From: Caulobacter vibrioides | GTDB taxonomy: Bacteria > Pseudomonadota > Alphaproteobacteria > Caulobacterales > Caulobacteraceae | Reading direction: 5' to 3' | Assembly: GCA_001449105.1 (NCBI GenBank) | Contig: LNIY01000073.1 | Span: 124,001 to 188,000, forward strand | DNA length: 64,000 nucleotides | Part shown: in pieces, positions 26,170 to 34,275 of the stretch | How positions within the stretch are numbered: position 1 is the stretch's first letter | How the letters are laid out: the number at the start of each line of letters is the position of its first letter | Notes under the pieces: model-generated | Told to the model about the DNA's origin: nothing | What the model saw: the letters and a program-made list of their open reading frames with translations, nothing else | Databases searched by the model: none | Made by a program: the position numbers and the translations under genes

Positions 26170-28218
26170 CTAGAACAGCGCCCGCAGGCCCAGCACCACG
26201 TTGCGTCCGCGCAGCGGAGCCGAGGTGCTGACGAACGAGGCGTGGTTCAGCGCGCGCTCGTCCAGCAGGTTGGTGCCGCGCACAAACAGTTGGCCGATCA
26301 CCGGACCCATCGGCAGGTCGTAGGCCACGGTGGCGTTGACCATGTTGTAGCCCGGGGTCTGGCTTTCGAAGGCGGCGATCCGGTCCTGGTCGAAGACCCG
26401 GACGTATTCGACATTGCCGCTCCAGGCGCCGCTCTTCATGTCGCTGCGTGCGCCCAGGCGTCCGGCCGGAACCCGCGGCAGGTCGCCGCCGCCGTCCTTC
26501 AGCTTGGCCCGCACGTAGTCGCCGAACGCGGTCACCGACAGCCAGGGCTTCAGCTTCTGCGTCACCTGGCCTTCGACGCCGGTGAAGCGGGCGTCGTCCT
26601 GGCTGTAGCGCACCAGGCGGAAGTCCTCGTAGCGGTCCAGGGTGTCGGCATAGATGTAGCCGTCGTACTCGTAGCGATAGACGCTGGCCGAGAAGGTCGT
26701 CGCGCCTTGCGTCTTGCGCAGGCCCAGCTCGATCGAGGCGGCGGTCTCGACGTCGAGGTCGGCCGAGCCGATCTCGTAGGTGTTGGTCGCCAGGTGCACG
26801 CCGCGGGCATAAAGCTCCTGGGCGCTGGGCGCGCGCTGCGAGCGGGCCACAGACAGCGAGGCCACATAGCCCGGCGTGAAGGTCCAGCTCGCCGCCGCCG
26901 AGGCCGAGAACGGCTTGTGCTCGGCGTCGGCGCGGCCAAGCGCGCTGGCGTCCTGCCACTCCTGGCGCAGGGCGCCTTCGAAGCGCCAGTCACCGGCCAC
27001 GTATTCCTCGACCACGAACAGCGCCGTGGTCTTGGTGCGGCTCTGCGGGATGAAGGCCTCCTCGCCGACGGCCGAGAAGTCGCTCTTGCCCACCTGCACG
27101 CCGACCACGCCGCGCACCCCGCCGATCGGTGCGTGCTGGGCCTCGATCCGGGCGTCGTAGCCCTCGTTGCCGAAGGTGGTGGCGATGACGCCTTCTTCCT
27201 TCTCGTGGTGGCGATAGTCGGTGTAGCCGGCCCGCAGGCGGATGCGCTCGATGCCCGCGAACGGGTCGTTGATCTCGCCGCGCAAGTCCAGGCGCTTGCT
27301 CAGCAGGTCGACGACCGGAACGCCGTGCTCCTCGCCCTCATGGTCGTGATCGTGGTCGTCCTCGTCGCCATGATCGTCGTGGCCGCCGCAGTGCAGGGTC
27401 GTGCCGTGCGGGTGGCAGGACTCGTACTCGTGGGTGTGGCCGGGCAGGCCGTACTTGCTGCTTTGCTGGGTGTAGGCCGCGCCGAGATAGCCGCGCGAGC
27501 CTATCCACGACAGGCCCAGCGTCGCCGTCGAGGTGCGGTTGAACGAGCCGGGGACAGTCGAGGTCTCGAAGTCCGGAACCTCGTAGTCGTCGGTGCGGCG
27601 CTCGGCCGCCTCGATGCGCACCGCGAACTGGCCCACGCCCGCCGTCAGGCCGACGACGCCGGCCCGCTCGTTGTCGGCCGAGCCGAAGCGCACCTCAGCC
27701 ACGCCGTCGCCGCCCAGCGGCGGGATCTGGGTCGGGATCTTGCGGTCGATCAGGTTGACCGCGCCGCCGATCGCGCCGCCGCCGTAGAGCAGGGCGCTGG
27801 GTCCGCGCAGGATCTCCACGCCCTCCAGCAGCAGCGGCTCGCCGGAAACGGCGTGGTCGGGCGACACTTCCGAGGCGTCCATCAGGGCCGCGCCCTCGCT
27901 CAGCACCTTCACGCGCGGGGCGGTCTGGCCGCGGATCACCGGTCGGCTGGCGCCGCCGCCGAAGGTGTCGGAATTGACGCCCGGGATGCCGTTCAGGGTC
28001 TCGCCCAGCGTCGACTGGCGGCGCTGCACGAACGCGTCGCCGTTCAGCACGACAACGCTGGAGATCACCTCCTTGCCCGAGCGGCCCAGCGGGTCGGCGG
28101 TCACCACCACGCCCTCGACGTCGGTCCCGCCCGGGCCCGATTGCGCGGCCAGCGCCCAGGTCGGAGCGACGAGCGCCGAAAGGCTGCCGGCGGCGAGAAG
28201 GATGCTTCGAAGTTGCAT
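26170..28218 (-). CDS. ZnuD-like TonB-dependent receptor for zinc
   Basis: 682 residues. Signal peptide ends ALAA near residue 25. TonB box region VEGVVVTADPLGRSG, plug (NGIPGVNSDTFGGGASRPVI, LEGVEILRGPSALLYGGGAI) and a compact barrel ending ALF. An extracellular-loop-like insertion at about 261-299 holds eleven histidines, many Asp/Glu and Cys268 and Cys277, as in ZnuD-type zinc receptors. A Zur-box-like palindrome lies 41 bases before the ATG. Function: import of zinc under zinc limitation. It faces the GH20 gene across the two repeat elements. Confidence 0.9.
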   Translation of the reverse strand: MQLRSILLAAGSLSALVAPTWALAAQSGPGGTDVEGVVVTADPLGRSGKEVISSVVVLNGDAFVQRRQSTLGETLNGIPGVNSDTFGGGASRPVIRGQTAPRVKVLSEGAALMDASEVSPDHAVSGEPLLLEGVEILRGPSALLYGGGAIGGAVNLIDRKIPTQIPPLGGDGVAEVRFGSADNERAGVVGLTAGVGQFAVRIEAAERRTDDYEVPDFETSTVPGSFNRTSTATLGLSWIGSRGYLGAAYTQQSSKYGLPGHTHEYESCHPHGTTLHCGGHDDHGDEDDHDHDHEGEEHGVPVVDLLSKRLDLRGEINDPFAGIERIRLRAGYTDYRHHEKEEGVIATTFGNEGYDARIEAQHAPIGGVRGVVGVQVGKSDFSAVGEEAFIPQSRTKTTALFVVEEYVAGDWRFEGALRQEWQDASALGRADAEHKPFSASAAASWTFTPGYVASLSVARSQRAPSAQELYARGVHLATNTYEIGSADLDVETAASIELGLRKTQGATTFSASVYRYEYDGYIYADTLDRYEDFRLVRYSQDDARFTGVEGQVTQKLKPWLSVTAFGDYVRAKLKDGGGDLPRVPAGRLGARSDMKSGAWSGNVEYVRVFDQDRIAAFESQTPGYNMVNATVAYDLPMGPVIGQLFVRGTNLLDERALNHASFVSTSAPLRGRNVVLGLRALF

Positions 28219-28258
28219 GGAACGCTGACCCCATCTAAAAACGATCGCAGGTCAACTA

Positions 28259-28273
28259 TGTTATAACGTAACA
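28259..28273 (-). promoter_or_regulatory. Zur-box-like operator of the zinc receptor
   Basis: TGTTATAACGTAACA has perfect TGTTA/TAACA arms around five bases. It matches the known Zur half-site theme (TGTTATA..ATAACA) and sits 41-55 bases upstream of the receptor start. With the histidine-rich loop of the receptor, repression by Zur under zinc-replete conditions is the natural reading. Confidence 0.7.
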
Positions 28274-28319
28274 ATGTGCAACCCGTAGCCGACCCATTTT
28301 TCGCCCAAGGTGGGCGATG

Positions 28320-28994
28320 TCAGACGCGTTGGGCGCTGGGCGGCTCGCCGATCAGCTGGGCGCAGATGGCCTCGGCGGTCTCGGGATCACGGTCGACGAT
28401 GGCCTGGGCAAGCGCCCGGTGCAGCACCACGTCGGCCATCTGCTCCTGCGGCGTCTGCTTCTCCATCTGCCAGATCCAGAACCGCGTCGCGACGTTCTGC
28501 AGGGCGATGACGAAGCGGGCGAGGGTGGGGTTCTGGGCGGCGAAGGCCACGGCTCGATGGAAGGCGTGGTCCATGGCCAGCATGGCCCGGAAGTCGCCGG
28601 CCTCGATCGCCGCTTCCGCCCCCTCGAAGGCGGCGGTGATGGCCATCAGGTCCGCCGGACGGCGGTTGCGGGCGGCCAGGGCCGCCGTGCGACCCTCCAG
28701 CATTCGCCGCACCTCGAAGGCGTGCTCGATCTCGGTGACGTCCATCGGCGCGACGATGGTGCCCACGCGCGGCCGGCGCACCACCAGGCCCTCGATGGCC
28801 AGCCGCCCCAGCGCCTCGCGGACGCCCGCCACTCCGCCGGCGTAGCGGGCCGCCAGGGCTTTCTCCTCCAGCACCTGCATCGGCGGCAGCTCGCCCAGGA
28901 TGATGTCCTGCAGGATCAGCTCGTACAGCCGCGCCTTCTGCAGCCCGGGGGCCCAGTCGCCATGGGGCTCGACGCTGTTCAGGGGGCCCTTCAT
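28320..28994 (-). CDS. GntR/FCD-family transcriptional regulator
   Basis: 224 residues from ATG 28994. Winged HTH at about 14-80 (LYELILQDIILGELPP, VREALGRLAIEGLVVRRPRV) and an FCD effector domain at about 88-215 with metal-type residues in AMDHAFHRAV. Such regulators usually respond to organic acids. It is divergent from ribD across 144 bases, but control of flavin genes by an FCD regulator is not established. An in-frame ATG at 29074 would extend it; neither start has a strong RBS. Confidence 0.85.
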   Translation of the reverse strand: MKGPLNSVEPHGDWAPGLQKARLYELILQDIILGELPPMQVLEEKALAARYAGGVAGVREALGRLAIEGLVVRRPRVGTIVAPMDVTEIEHAFEVRRMLEGRTAALAARNRRPADLMAITAAFEGAEAAIEAGDFRAMLAMDHAFHRAVAFAAQNPTLARFVIALQNVATRFWIWQMEKQTPQEQMADVVLHRALAQAIVDRDPETAEAICAQLIGEPPSAQRV

Positions 28995-29118
28995 GGCCGG
29001 CTCGGAGGCTGCGCGCGCATGCTCACGCTCGTAGGCGCAAAACGCGCCGCCGTCATTTCCCGCGGGCTCTAACATGTAAGAGTTTCGAAAAGCGACCAAC
29101 GCTTGGCGAGGATTAGGA

Positions 29119-29137
29119 GCGGGGCCTAACTCCCCGC
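29119..29137 (+). promoter_or_regulatory. Hairpin between SD and ATG of ribD
   Basis: GCGGGG (29119-29124) and CCCCGC (29132-29137) form a 6-bp stem with a 7-base loop. An AGGAG at 29115-29119 lies directly before it and the ATG at 29139 directly after, so folding would shorten the 19-base SD-start distance or block the start. No FMN riboswitch core was seen upstream. Confidence 0.45.
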
Positions 29138-29138
29138 C

Positions 29139-30101
29139 ATGACGGCTCTTTCGCCTCCACCGCCGGCCATCGCCCGGGCCTTCCGCCTGGCCCTCGACGC
29201 CGCCTTCGCCTGGGCGGGCGCGACCGCGCCCAACCCGCCGGTGGGCTGCGCCGTGCTGGCCGCCGACGGCGAGGTTCTGGCGGTGCGGGCCCACCAGGGC
29301 GCGGGCCTGCCGCACGCAGAGGCCGCCGCCCTGGCCGCCTGCCGCGACCGCTGGAGCGCGGTCCATACCCTCGTCGTCACGCTGGAGCCCTGCAACCACC
29401 ACGGCCGCACGCCGCCGTGCGTCGAGGCGATCCTGGCCAGTCCCGCCCGCGCCGTCTGGATCGGCGCCCGCGACCCCAACCCGGCTGTCGCCGGCGGCGG
29501 AGCCGCCCGCCTGGTCGCCGCCGGCCTCGACGTCGCCTTCGTCGCCGGACCCCTGGCCGGCGAAGCGGCCCGGCTGATCGCCCCGTTCGCCATGCGCGCC
29601 ACCCGGGGCCGTCCGTGGCTGACCCTGAAACAGGCCTTCACCGCTGACGGTTCGATGATCCCGCCGCCGGGCGCAAAGACCTTCACCTCCGAGGCTTCGC
29701 TCGACCTGGCCCACGCCCTGCGCCGCCGCGCCGACGCGGTGATCACCGGATCGGGCACGGTCCTGGCCGACGCCCCGCTGCTGACCGTCCGCCGCGCGCC
29801 CGACCCGCGCCGCACGCCCCGTCGCCTGGCCATCCTCGACCGCCGGGGCCGCGTGCCGGGCGCCTATCTCGACGCCGCCCGCGCGCGCGGCCTCGACCCC
29901 TCCGTCCACGCCGACATCCCCGCGCTGCTGGCCCAGCTCGCGGGCGGCGGCGCCCTGGAGGCGCTGGTCGAGGCCGGCCCGACCCTGTCGGCCGCCTTCC
30001 TCGCCGCCGGCCTGTGGGACGAGCGCGTGACCATCACCAAGGCCGCCCGGCCCGGCGATCCCGACACCGTCGAGAGCGTCCTGCGCCGCCCGGCCGTCTA
30101 G
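29139..30101 (+). CDS. ribD: Bifunctional riboflavin deaminase/reductase RibD
   Basis: 320 residues. Zinc deaminase domain at about 10-140 with His59-Ala-Glu61 and Cys85/Cys94 (LEPCNHHGRTPPC). Reductase domain at about 145-320 (RGRPWLTLKQAFTADG, ADAVITGSGTVLADAPLLTV), somewhat short. It carries out the second and third steps of riboflavin synthesis from the GTP branch. First gene of the ribD-ribE-ribBA-ribH set, 8 bases before ribE. Confidence 0.95.
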   Translation: MTALSPPPPAIARAFRLALDAAFAWAGATAPNPPVGCAVLAADGEVLAVRAHQGAGLPHAEAAALAACRDRWSAVHTLVVTLEPCNHHGRTPPCVEAILASPARAVWIGARDPNPAVAGGGAARLVAAGLDVAFVAGPLAGEAARLIAPFAMRATRGRPWLTLKQAFTADGSMIPPPGAKTFTSEASLDLAHALRRRADAVITGSGTVLADAPLLTVRRAPDPRRTPRRLAILDRRGRVPGAYLDAARARGLDPSVHADIPALLAQLAGGGALEALVEAGPTLSAAFLAAGLWDERVTITKAARPGDPDTVESVLRRPAV

Positions 30102-30109
30102 GAGCCCGC

Positions 30110-30733
30110 ATGTTCTCAGGCATCATCGAAACCCTGGGCGAGGTCGTCGCCGTCGCCCCCGAGGACGGCGCGTTGCGCATCAGCCTCGCCACCGGCTTTC
30201 CCGACCTGGTTTTGGGCGAGAGCGTCGCCGTCAACGGCGCCTGCCTGACCGTCGTCCGCCACGATCCCGATGGCGGGGCGGACTTCTTCGTCAGCCCCGA
30301 GACCCTGGCCCGCACCAGCCTTGGCGCGGCCGGCGTCGGAACGGTGCTCAACCTCGAACGGGCCGTGACCTTGTCGACCCGCCTGTCGGGTCACCTGGTC
30401 CAGGGCCATGTCGACGGCGTCGCGCGCCTGGTCGAGGTCATCGACGACGGCGGCGCGCGCCGCCTGACGCTGAGCCTGCCGGGATCGCTCGGCGCCTTCT
30501 GCGTCGAGAAGGGCTCCATCGCGCTGGACGGCATCAGCCTGACCCTCAACAGCGTCGGCCCGGCCGACGACGAGGGGCGCTTTGCGATCGGGATCACGAT
30601 CATCCCCCACACCTGGAACCACACCAACCTGCAGCAAGCCGCGCCCGGCGACCCGATCAATGTCGAGGTCGACGTGCTGGCCAAATACGTGGAGCGGCTA
30701 TGTCACGCCTATCTGACGCCCTCGAACGCCTGA
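30110..30733 (+). CDS. ribE: Riboflavin synthase alpha chain
   Basis: 207 residues starting MFSGIIET, the standard N-terminus; GGAGC precedes the ATG. Two similar lumazine-binding halves: the first with ESVAVNGACLTV, the second with GSIALDGISLTLNSVG, joined by LSGHLVQGHVDGVA. It dismutates two lumazines to riboflavin. Overlaps ribBA by 34 bases. Confidence 0.96.
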   Translation: MFSGIIETLGEVVAVAPEDGALRISLATGFPDLVLGESVAVNGACLTVVRHDPDGGADFFVSPETLARTSLGAAGVGTVLNLERAVTLSTRLSGHLVQGHVDGVARLVEVIDDGGARRLTLSLPGSLGAFCVEKGSIALDGISLTLNSVGPADDEGRFAIGITIIPHTWNHTNLQQAAPGDPINVEVDVLAKYVERLCHAYLTPSNA

Positions 30734-31890
30734 AGGCGGGCGGGATGATCATCCTCGTCGACGACGAGGACCGCGAGAACGAGGGCGACCTGGTGCTCGG
30801 CGCCCAGTTCGCCGACGCCTCCGCCATCGCCTTCATGGCCAAGGCCGCCAGCGGCCTGATCTGCCTGGCCATGGAGCCCGACGCCGTCGACCGCCTGGGC
30901 CTGCCTCCGATGGTCGCCGACAACAGGACCCGGCGCAGCACCGCCTTCACCGTCTCGATCGAGGCGGCGGTCGGCGTCGACACCGGCATCTCGGCCTTCG
31001 ATCGGGCGCTGACCATCCAGGCCGCCGTGGCGCCAGACGTGACGCCCGCCGACCTCGTCTCGCCCGGCCACGTCTTCCCGCTGCGGGCCGTGCCAGGCGG
31101 CGTGCTGGCGCGCGCCGGCCATACCGAGGCCTCGGTCGAGCTGATGAAGCTGGCCGGCCTCTCCCCCGCCGCCGTCATCTGCGAGGTGATGAACGACGAT
31201 GGGACCATGGCCCGCCGCGACGACCTGGAGGTCTTCGGCGCGCGCCACGACCTGCCGATCCTGACCATCGCCGAACTGGTCGAGCACCTGCGCGCCGAGG
31301 CCGTGGAGCCGGTCGCCGCCGCGCACCTGCCGTCGGTCCACGGCGGCGCGTTCGAGGTCCGGGCCTTTCGCGACCGCGCCGGCGGCGTCGAGCATCTGGT
31401 CCTGCTGAAGGGACCGCTGGGCGAGGCCCCGCTGGTGCGGGTGCATTCCGAGTGCCTGACCGGCGACGCCCTGGGCTCCCAGCGCTGCGACTGCGGCGCC
31501 CAGCTTCAGGCCTCGATGAAGCGCATCGCCGAGGAGGGCGGGGCGATCGTCTATCTGCGCGGCCACGAGGGCCGGGGCCTTGGCCTCGCCAACAAGATCG
31601 CCGCCTACGCCTTGCAGGACGACGGGCTCGACACCGTCGAGGCCAACCATGCCCTGGGTTTCGCCGACGATCCGCGCGACTACGCCGCCGCGGTGGCCAT
31701 GCTGAAGAGCCTTGGCCTCGATCGCCTGCGCCTGCTCAGCAACAACCCGCGCAAGGCCGCCGCCCTGCGCGACGGCGGGATCGCGGTGGTCGAGCAGGTT
31801 CCGCTGCTGGCGCCCGTCACCCCGCACAACGCCGCCTATCTCGCCGCCAAGCGCGACAAGCTGGGCCACGGCCTGGCCCGCGCCTCCTGA
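30700..31890 (+). CDS. ribBA: RibBA: dihydroxybutanone-phosphate synthase / GTP cyclohydrolase II
   Basis: 396 residues. The N-terminal DHBP synthase has DDEDRENEGDLV and RAGHTEASVELMKLAG. The C-terminal cyclohydrolase II domain (about 205-390) keeps the zinc cysteines of SECLTGDALGSQRCDCGAQ and YLRGHEGRGLGLANKI, so both activities look intact; in many alphaproteobacteria the second half is degenerate. It provides both precursors of riboflavin. 13 bases before ribH. Confidence 0.95.
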   Translation: MSRLSDALERLKAGGMIILVDDEDRENEGDLVLGAQFADASAIAFMAKAASGLICLAMEPDAVDRLGLPPMVADNRTRRSTAFTVSIEAAVGVDTGISAFDRALTIQAAVAPDVTPADLVSPGHVFPLRAVPGGVLARAGHTEASVELMKLAGLSPAAVICEVMNDDGTMARRDDLEVFGARHDLPILTIAELVEHLRAEAVEPVAAAHLPSVHGGAFEVRAFRDRAGGVEHLVLLKGPLGEAPLVRVHSECLTGDALGSQRCDCGAQLQASMKRIAEEGGAIVYLRGHEGRGLGLANKIAAYALQDDGLDTVEANHALGFADDPRDYAAAVAMLKSLGLDRLRLLSNNPRKAAALRDGGIAVVEQVPLLAPVTPHNAAYLAAKRDKLGHGLARAS

Positions 31891-31903
31891 TCCGGATCCC
31901 CTC

Positions 31904-32353
31904 ATGACCCATACCGAAACCCGCATCGCTGTCGTCGTCAGCGGCTTCAATCCGGAGGTCACCGGCGGCCTGCTGCGCGGCGCGCTCGCCGAGCTTCAGG
32001 AAGGCGGCGCCCCCGTGGCCGAAGGCGACGTCATCGACGCCCCCGGCGCCTTCGAATTGCCGCTGCTGGCCCAGGCCCTGGTCCGCACCGGCCGCTACGA
32101 CGGCGTCGTCTGCCTGGGCTGCGTGATCAAGGGCGACACCGCCCACTTCGAGTTCATCAGCCTGGGCGCCAGCATCGGCCTGATGCAGGCCGGCCTTGCC
32201 ACCGAGACCCCGATCACCTTCGGCGTGCTGACCACCTATGACGATGATCAGGCCCTCGTCCGCAGCCGCGACGACGCCGCCAACAAGGGCCGCGAAGCCG
32301 CCGCAGCGTGCCTGGGCGCGGTCGCTGCGCTGCGGAGGATCCGGGCGGCGTGA
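31904..32353 (+). CDS. ribH: 6,7-dimethyl-8-ribityllumazine synthase
   Basis: 149 residues from ATG 31904. Motifs GFNPEVTGGLLRGAL, DAPGAFELPLLAQ, GDTAHFEFIS (catalytic His) and TFGVLTTYDDDQALVRS. Forms the lumazine used by RibE. In the Caulobacter housekeeping set ribH is usually followed by nusB (from memory); here a long inverted repeat follows instead, so this may be a second or moved set. Confidence 0.94.
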   Translation: MTHTETRIAVVVSGFNPEVTGGLLRGALAELQEGGAPVAEGDVIDAPGAFELPLLAQALVRTGRYDGVVCLGCVIKGDTAHFEFISLGASIGLMQAGLATETPITFGVLTTYDDDQALVRSRDDAANKGREAAAACLGAVAALRRIRAA

Positions 32354-32383
32354 TGACGGGGGCGAGGCCAGCTCTGCCTCCCA

Positions 32384-32485
32384 TCCGTAAAATCCCCGCG
32401 AAAGCGGGGACCCAGGCTTTTTCTGAAACGCGTGGCGCTCGACGATAAAACGCCTGGGTCCCCGCTTTCGCGGGGATTTTACGGA
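32384..32485. terminator. 34-base perfect inverted repeat after ribH
   Basis: Arms 32384-32417 and 32452-32485 are exact reverse complements, with a 34-base loop, each built around CCCCGCGAAAGCGGGGACCC. The structure lies 30 bases after the ribH stop and downstream of the converging flavin reductase gene, so it can serve as a bidirectional terminator. A related palindrome recurs at 55010-55041 and in the inner arms at 26032-26127. Confidence 0.7.
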
Positions 32486-32530
32486 AGATAGGCCGGACAG
32501 GGATGAAGCGGCCGTGTCCGCCTGCGGCGC

Positions 32531-32640
32531 CCCCTCAGTCGCTCCGCGACAGCTCCCCCAGAGGGGGAGCATCTTCAAAGAGCGCCGACGCTTGTAGATC
32601 CTCCCCCTCTGGGGGAGGTGGCCCGGAGGGCCGGAGGGGG
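32531..32640. repeat. GC-rich palindromic repeat pair (CTCCCCC-type)
   Basis: A 44-base unit (32531-32574, containing CAGTCGCTCCGCGACAGCTC then CCCCAGAGGGGGAGC) and a partner unit (32597-32640, CTCCCCCTCTGGGGGAGGTG) are each internally palindromic. The same two units recur at 55063-55170 and 55735-55845. The second ends exactly at the flavin reductase stop codon. Dispersed repeat family, no coding role seen. Confidence 0.8.
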
Positions 32641-33144
32641 TCACCCCACCGCCGTCAGCCCCCGGTTCCACGCCACCAGCGCCGGCCCGGGCGAGAACCC
32701 GACGTGCTCGGCCTCGACGATGAAGATCGAGTGGCTGCCGGCGTCGACCACGGCGTCCACCCGGCACACCGCCCGCGCCACGCCGCCCGCGAACACCGGC
32801 GGCGTCGGGCGGTGCAGGCGCCAGCGGGACGGATCGAACCGCTCATGCGCCCGCGCCCCCGAGGCGAAGCGCAGGGCCTCGTCCTCGTCGGCCGAGCCCA
32901 GCAGCGCCACCGACAGGTCGGGGCGCGCCAGCAGCGCATCGTGGCACCCCGCCTCCTTGCGCACGCAGAACAGGAAGCGGGGCGGGGCGACGGAGAGGCC
33001 GGTGATCGAGCTGACCAGCAGGCCCCTGGGCGCCTCGCCGTCCCAGCAGGCGACGATGGCCACGCCGCTGGCCAGATGGGCCAGCACGTCGCGAAAGTCG
33101 GTCTGCGGCTGCGGAGCCGGCGCGCCGGCGTCGTACGGCGCCAT
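32641..33144 (-). CDS. Flavin reductase (FMN) of a two-component monooxygenase
   Basis: 167 residues with the flavin reductase-like fold: FRDVLAHLASGVAIVACWDG, LLVSSITGLSVAPPRFLFCV and VFAGGVARAVCRVDAVVDAG. It supplies reduced FMN to a partner monooxygenase. The SsuD-like gene ends 4 bases upstream in the same direction, so the pair forms an SsuDE-type system with an HpaC-like rather than SsuE-like reductase. Last gene of the sulfur operon. Confidence 0.9.
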   Translation of the reverse strand: MAPYDAGAPAPQPQTDFRDVLAHLASGVAIVACWDGEAPRGLLVSSITGLSVAPPRFLFCVRKEAGCHDALLARPDLSVALLGSADEDEALRFASGARAHERFDPSRWRLHRPTPPVFAGGVARAVCRVDAVVDAGSHSIFIVEAEHVGFSPGPALVAWNRGLTAVG

Positions 33145-33148
33145 GGCG

Positions 33149-34243
33149 TCAGCTCGCCGCCGCCAGGGCTTGCGCCTCGCGCTCGGCCACCAGCTTGCGC
33201 ACCAGCGGGATCAGGTCGCGGCCGTAGGCGACGGCGTCCTCGACCGGATCGAAGCCGCGGATCAGGAAGGTGGTGACGCCCAGGTCGTAATAGTCGAGCA
33301 GCGCCTCGGCCACCTGCTGGGGCGTGCCCACCAGGCCCGTGGAGTTGCCGGCGGCCCCGGTGACGGCCGCCACGCCCGTCCACAGCCGCTTGTCGAGACG
33401 CGAACCCTGTGCGGCCGCGTCCAGCAGGCGCTGCGAGCCGGCGTTGGGCGGACGGTGGCCGCTGGTCGGCAGGCCGGCGGCTTCGCGCAGGGCTTTGGTC
33501 TTGGCGACGATCTCGTCGGCGCGCGCCCAGGCGGCTTCTTCCGTCTCGGCGATGACCGGGCGCAGCGACAGCGAGAACCGCACCTGGCGGCCGTGCTTGG
33601 CGGCGGCGTGGCGCACCCGGGCGATGGTCTCGGCGACCTGGGCCTGGGTCTCGCCCCACAGGGCGAAGATGTCGGCGTGCTTGCCGGCCACGGGGATCGC
33701 CGCTTCAGACGAGCCGCCGAAATAGACCGGGATCTGGGGCGCGCGCAGCGGCTTCACCGCGCCGAAGCCCTGGTCGACCTGATAGTATTCGCCCTTGTAG
33801 TCGAACGGCTTTTCGCTGGTCCATTCGGCGCGGACGATGTCGAGATACTCGGAGGTGCGGGCGTAGCGCTCGTCCTTGGTCAGGTGGTCGCCGTCCTTGG
33901 CCAGTTCCTCGTCCGAACCGCCGGTGATGATGTGCACGGCCACCCGGCCGCCGGTGAAGTGGTCCAGCGTCGCCAGCTGCCGCGCCGCCAGGGTCGGCTG
34001 GGTGAAGCCCGGCCGATGGGCGATCATGAACTTCAGGTTCTTGGTCACCGACGCCGCGTGGGCCACCACCAGCTGGCTTTCGGGGCCGGTCGAGTGGAAG
34101 GCCACGAGGGCGCGGTCGAAGCCGCCTTCGTCATGGGCGCGGGCGATCTTCTCGACATAGTCGACGTCGATGACCGGACCGGCCGGCGGATGGATCTCGG
34201 AAACGTTCTGGGTGTGGATGATACCGATGAATTCGACGCTCAT
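33149..34243 (-). CDS. SsuD-like FMN-dependent alkanesulfonate monooxygenase (LLM class)
   Basis: 364 residues from ATG 34243, with AGGAGC upstream. Luciferase-like barrel: AHDEGGFDRALVAFHSTGPE, KFMIAHRPGFTQPTLAARQL, GGRVAVHIITGGSDEELAKD, QIPVYFGGSSEAAIPVAGKH. These are the standard SsuD motifs. Uses FMNH2 and O2 to release sulfite from sulfonates. Flanked by flavin reductase and a GST within the operon; substrate range is not readable. Confidence 0.92.
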   Translation of the reverse strand: MSVEFIGIIHTQNVSEIHPPAGPVIDVDYVEKIARAHDEGGFDRALVAFHSTGPESQLVVAHAASVTKNLKFMIAHRPGFTQPTLAARQLATLDHFTGGRVAVHIITGGSDEELAKDGDHLTKDERYARTSEYLDIVRAEWTSEKPFDYKGEYYQVDQGFGAVKPLRAPQIPVYFGGSSEAAIPVAGKHADIFALWGETQAQVAETIARVRHAAAKHGRQVRFSLSLRPVIAETEEAAWARADEIVAKTKALREAAGLPTSGHRPPNAGSQRLLDAAAQGSRLDKRLWTGVAAVTGAAGNSTGLVGTPQQVAEALLDYYDLGVTTFLIRGFDPVEDAVAYGRDLIPLVRKLVAEREAQALAAAS

Positions 34244-34275
34244 GGGGGAAGCTCCTGAGGGTTCGAGAGAAGGGG

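Noticed and set aside
29000..29138. FMN riboswitch before ribD
   Set aside because: I looked for the conserved FMN-element core and multi-stem layout and did not find it; only a short GC hairpin is present.
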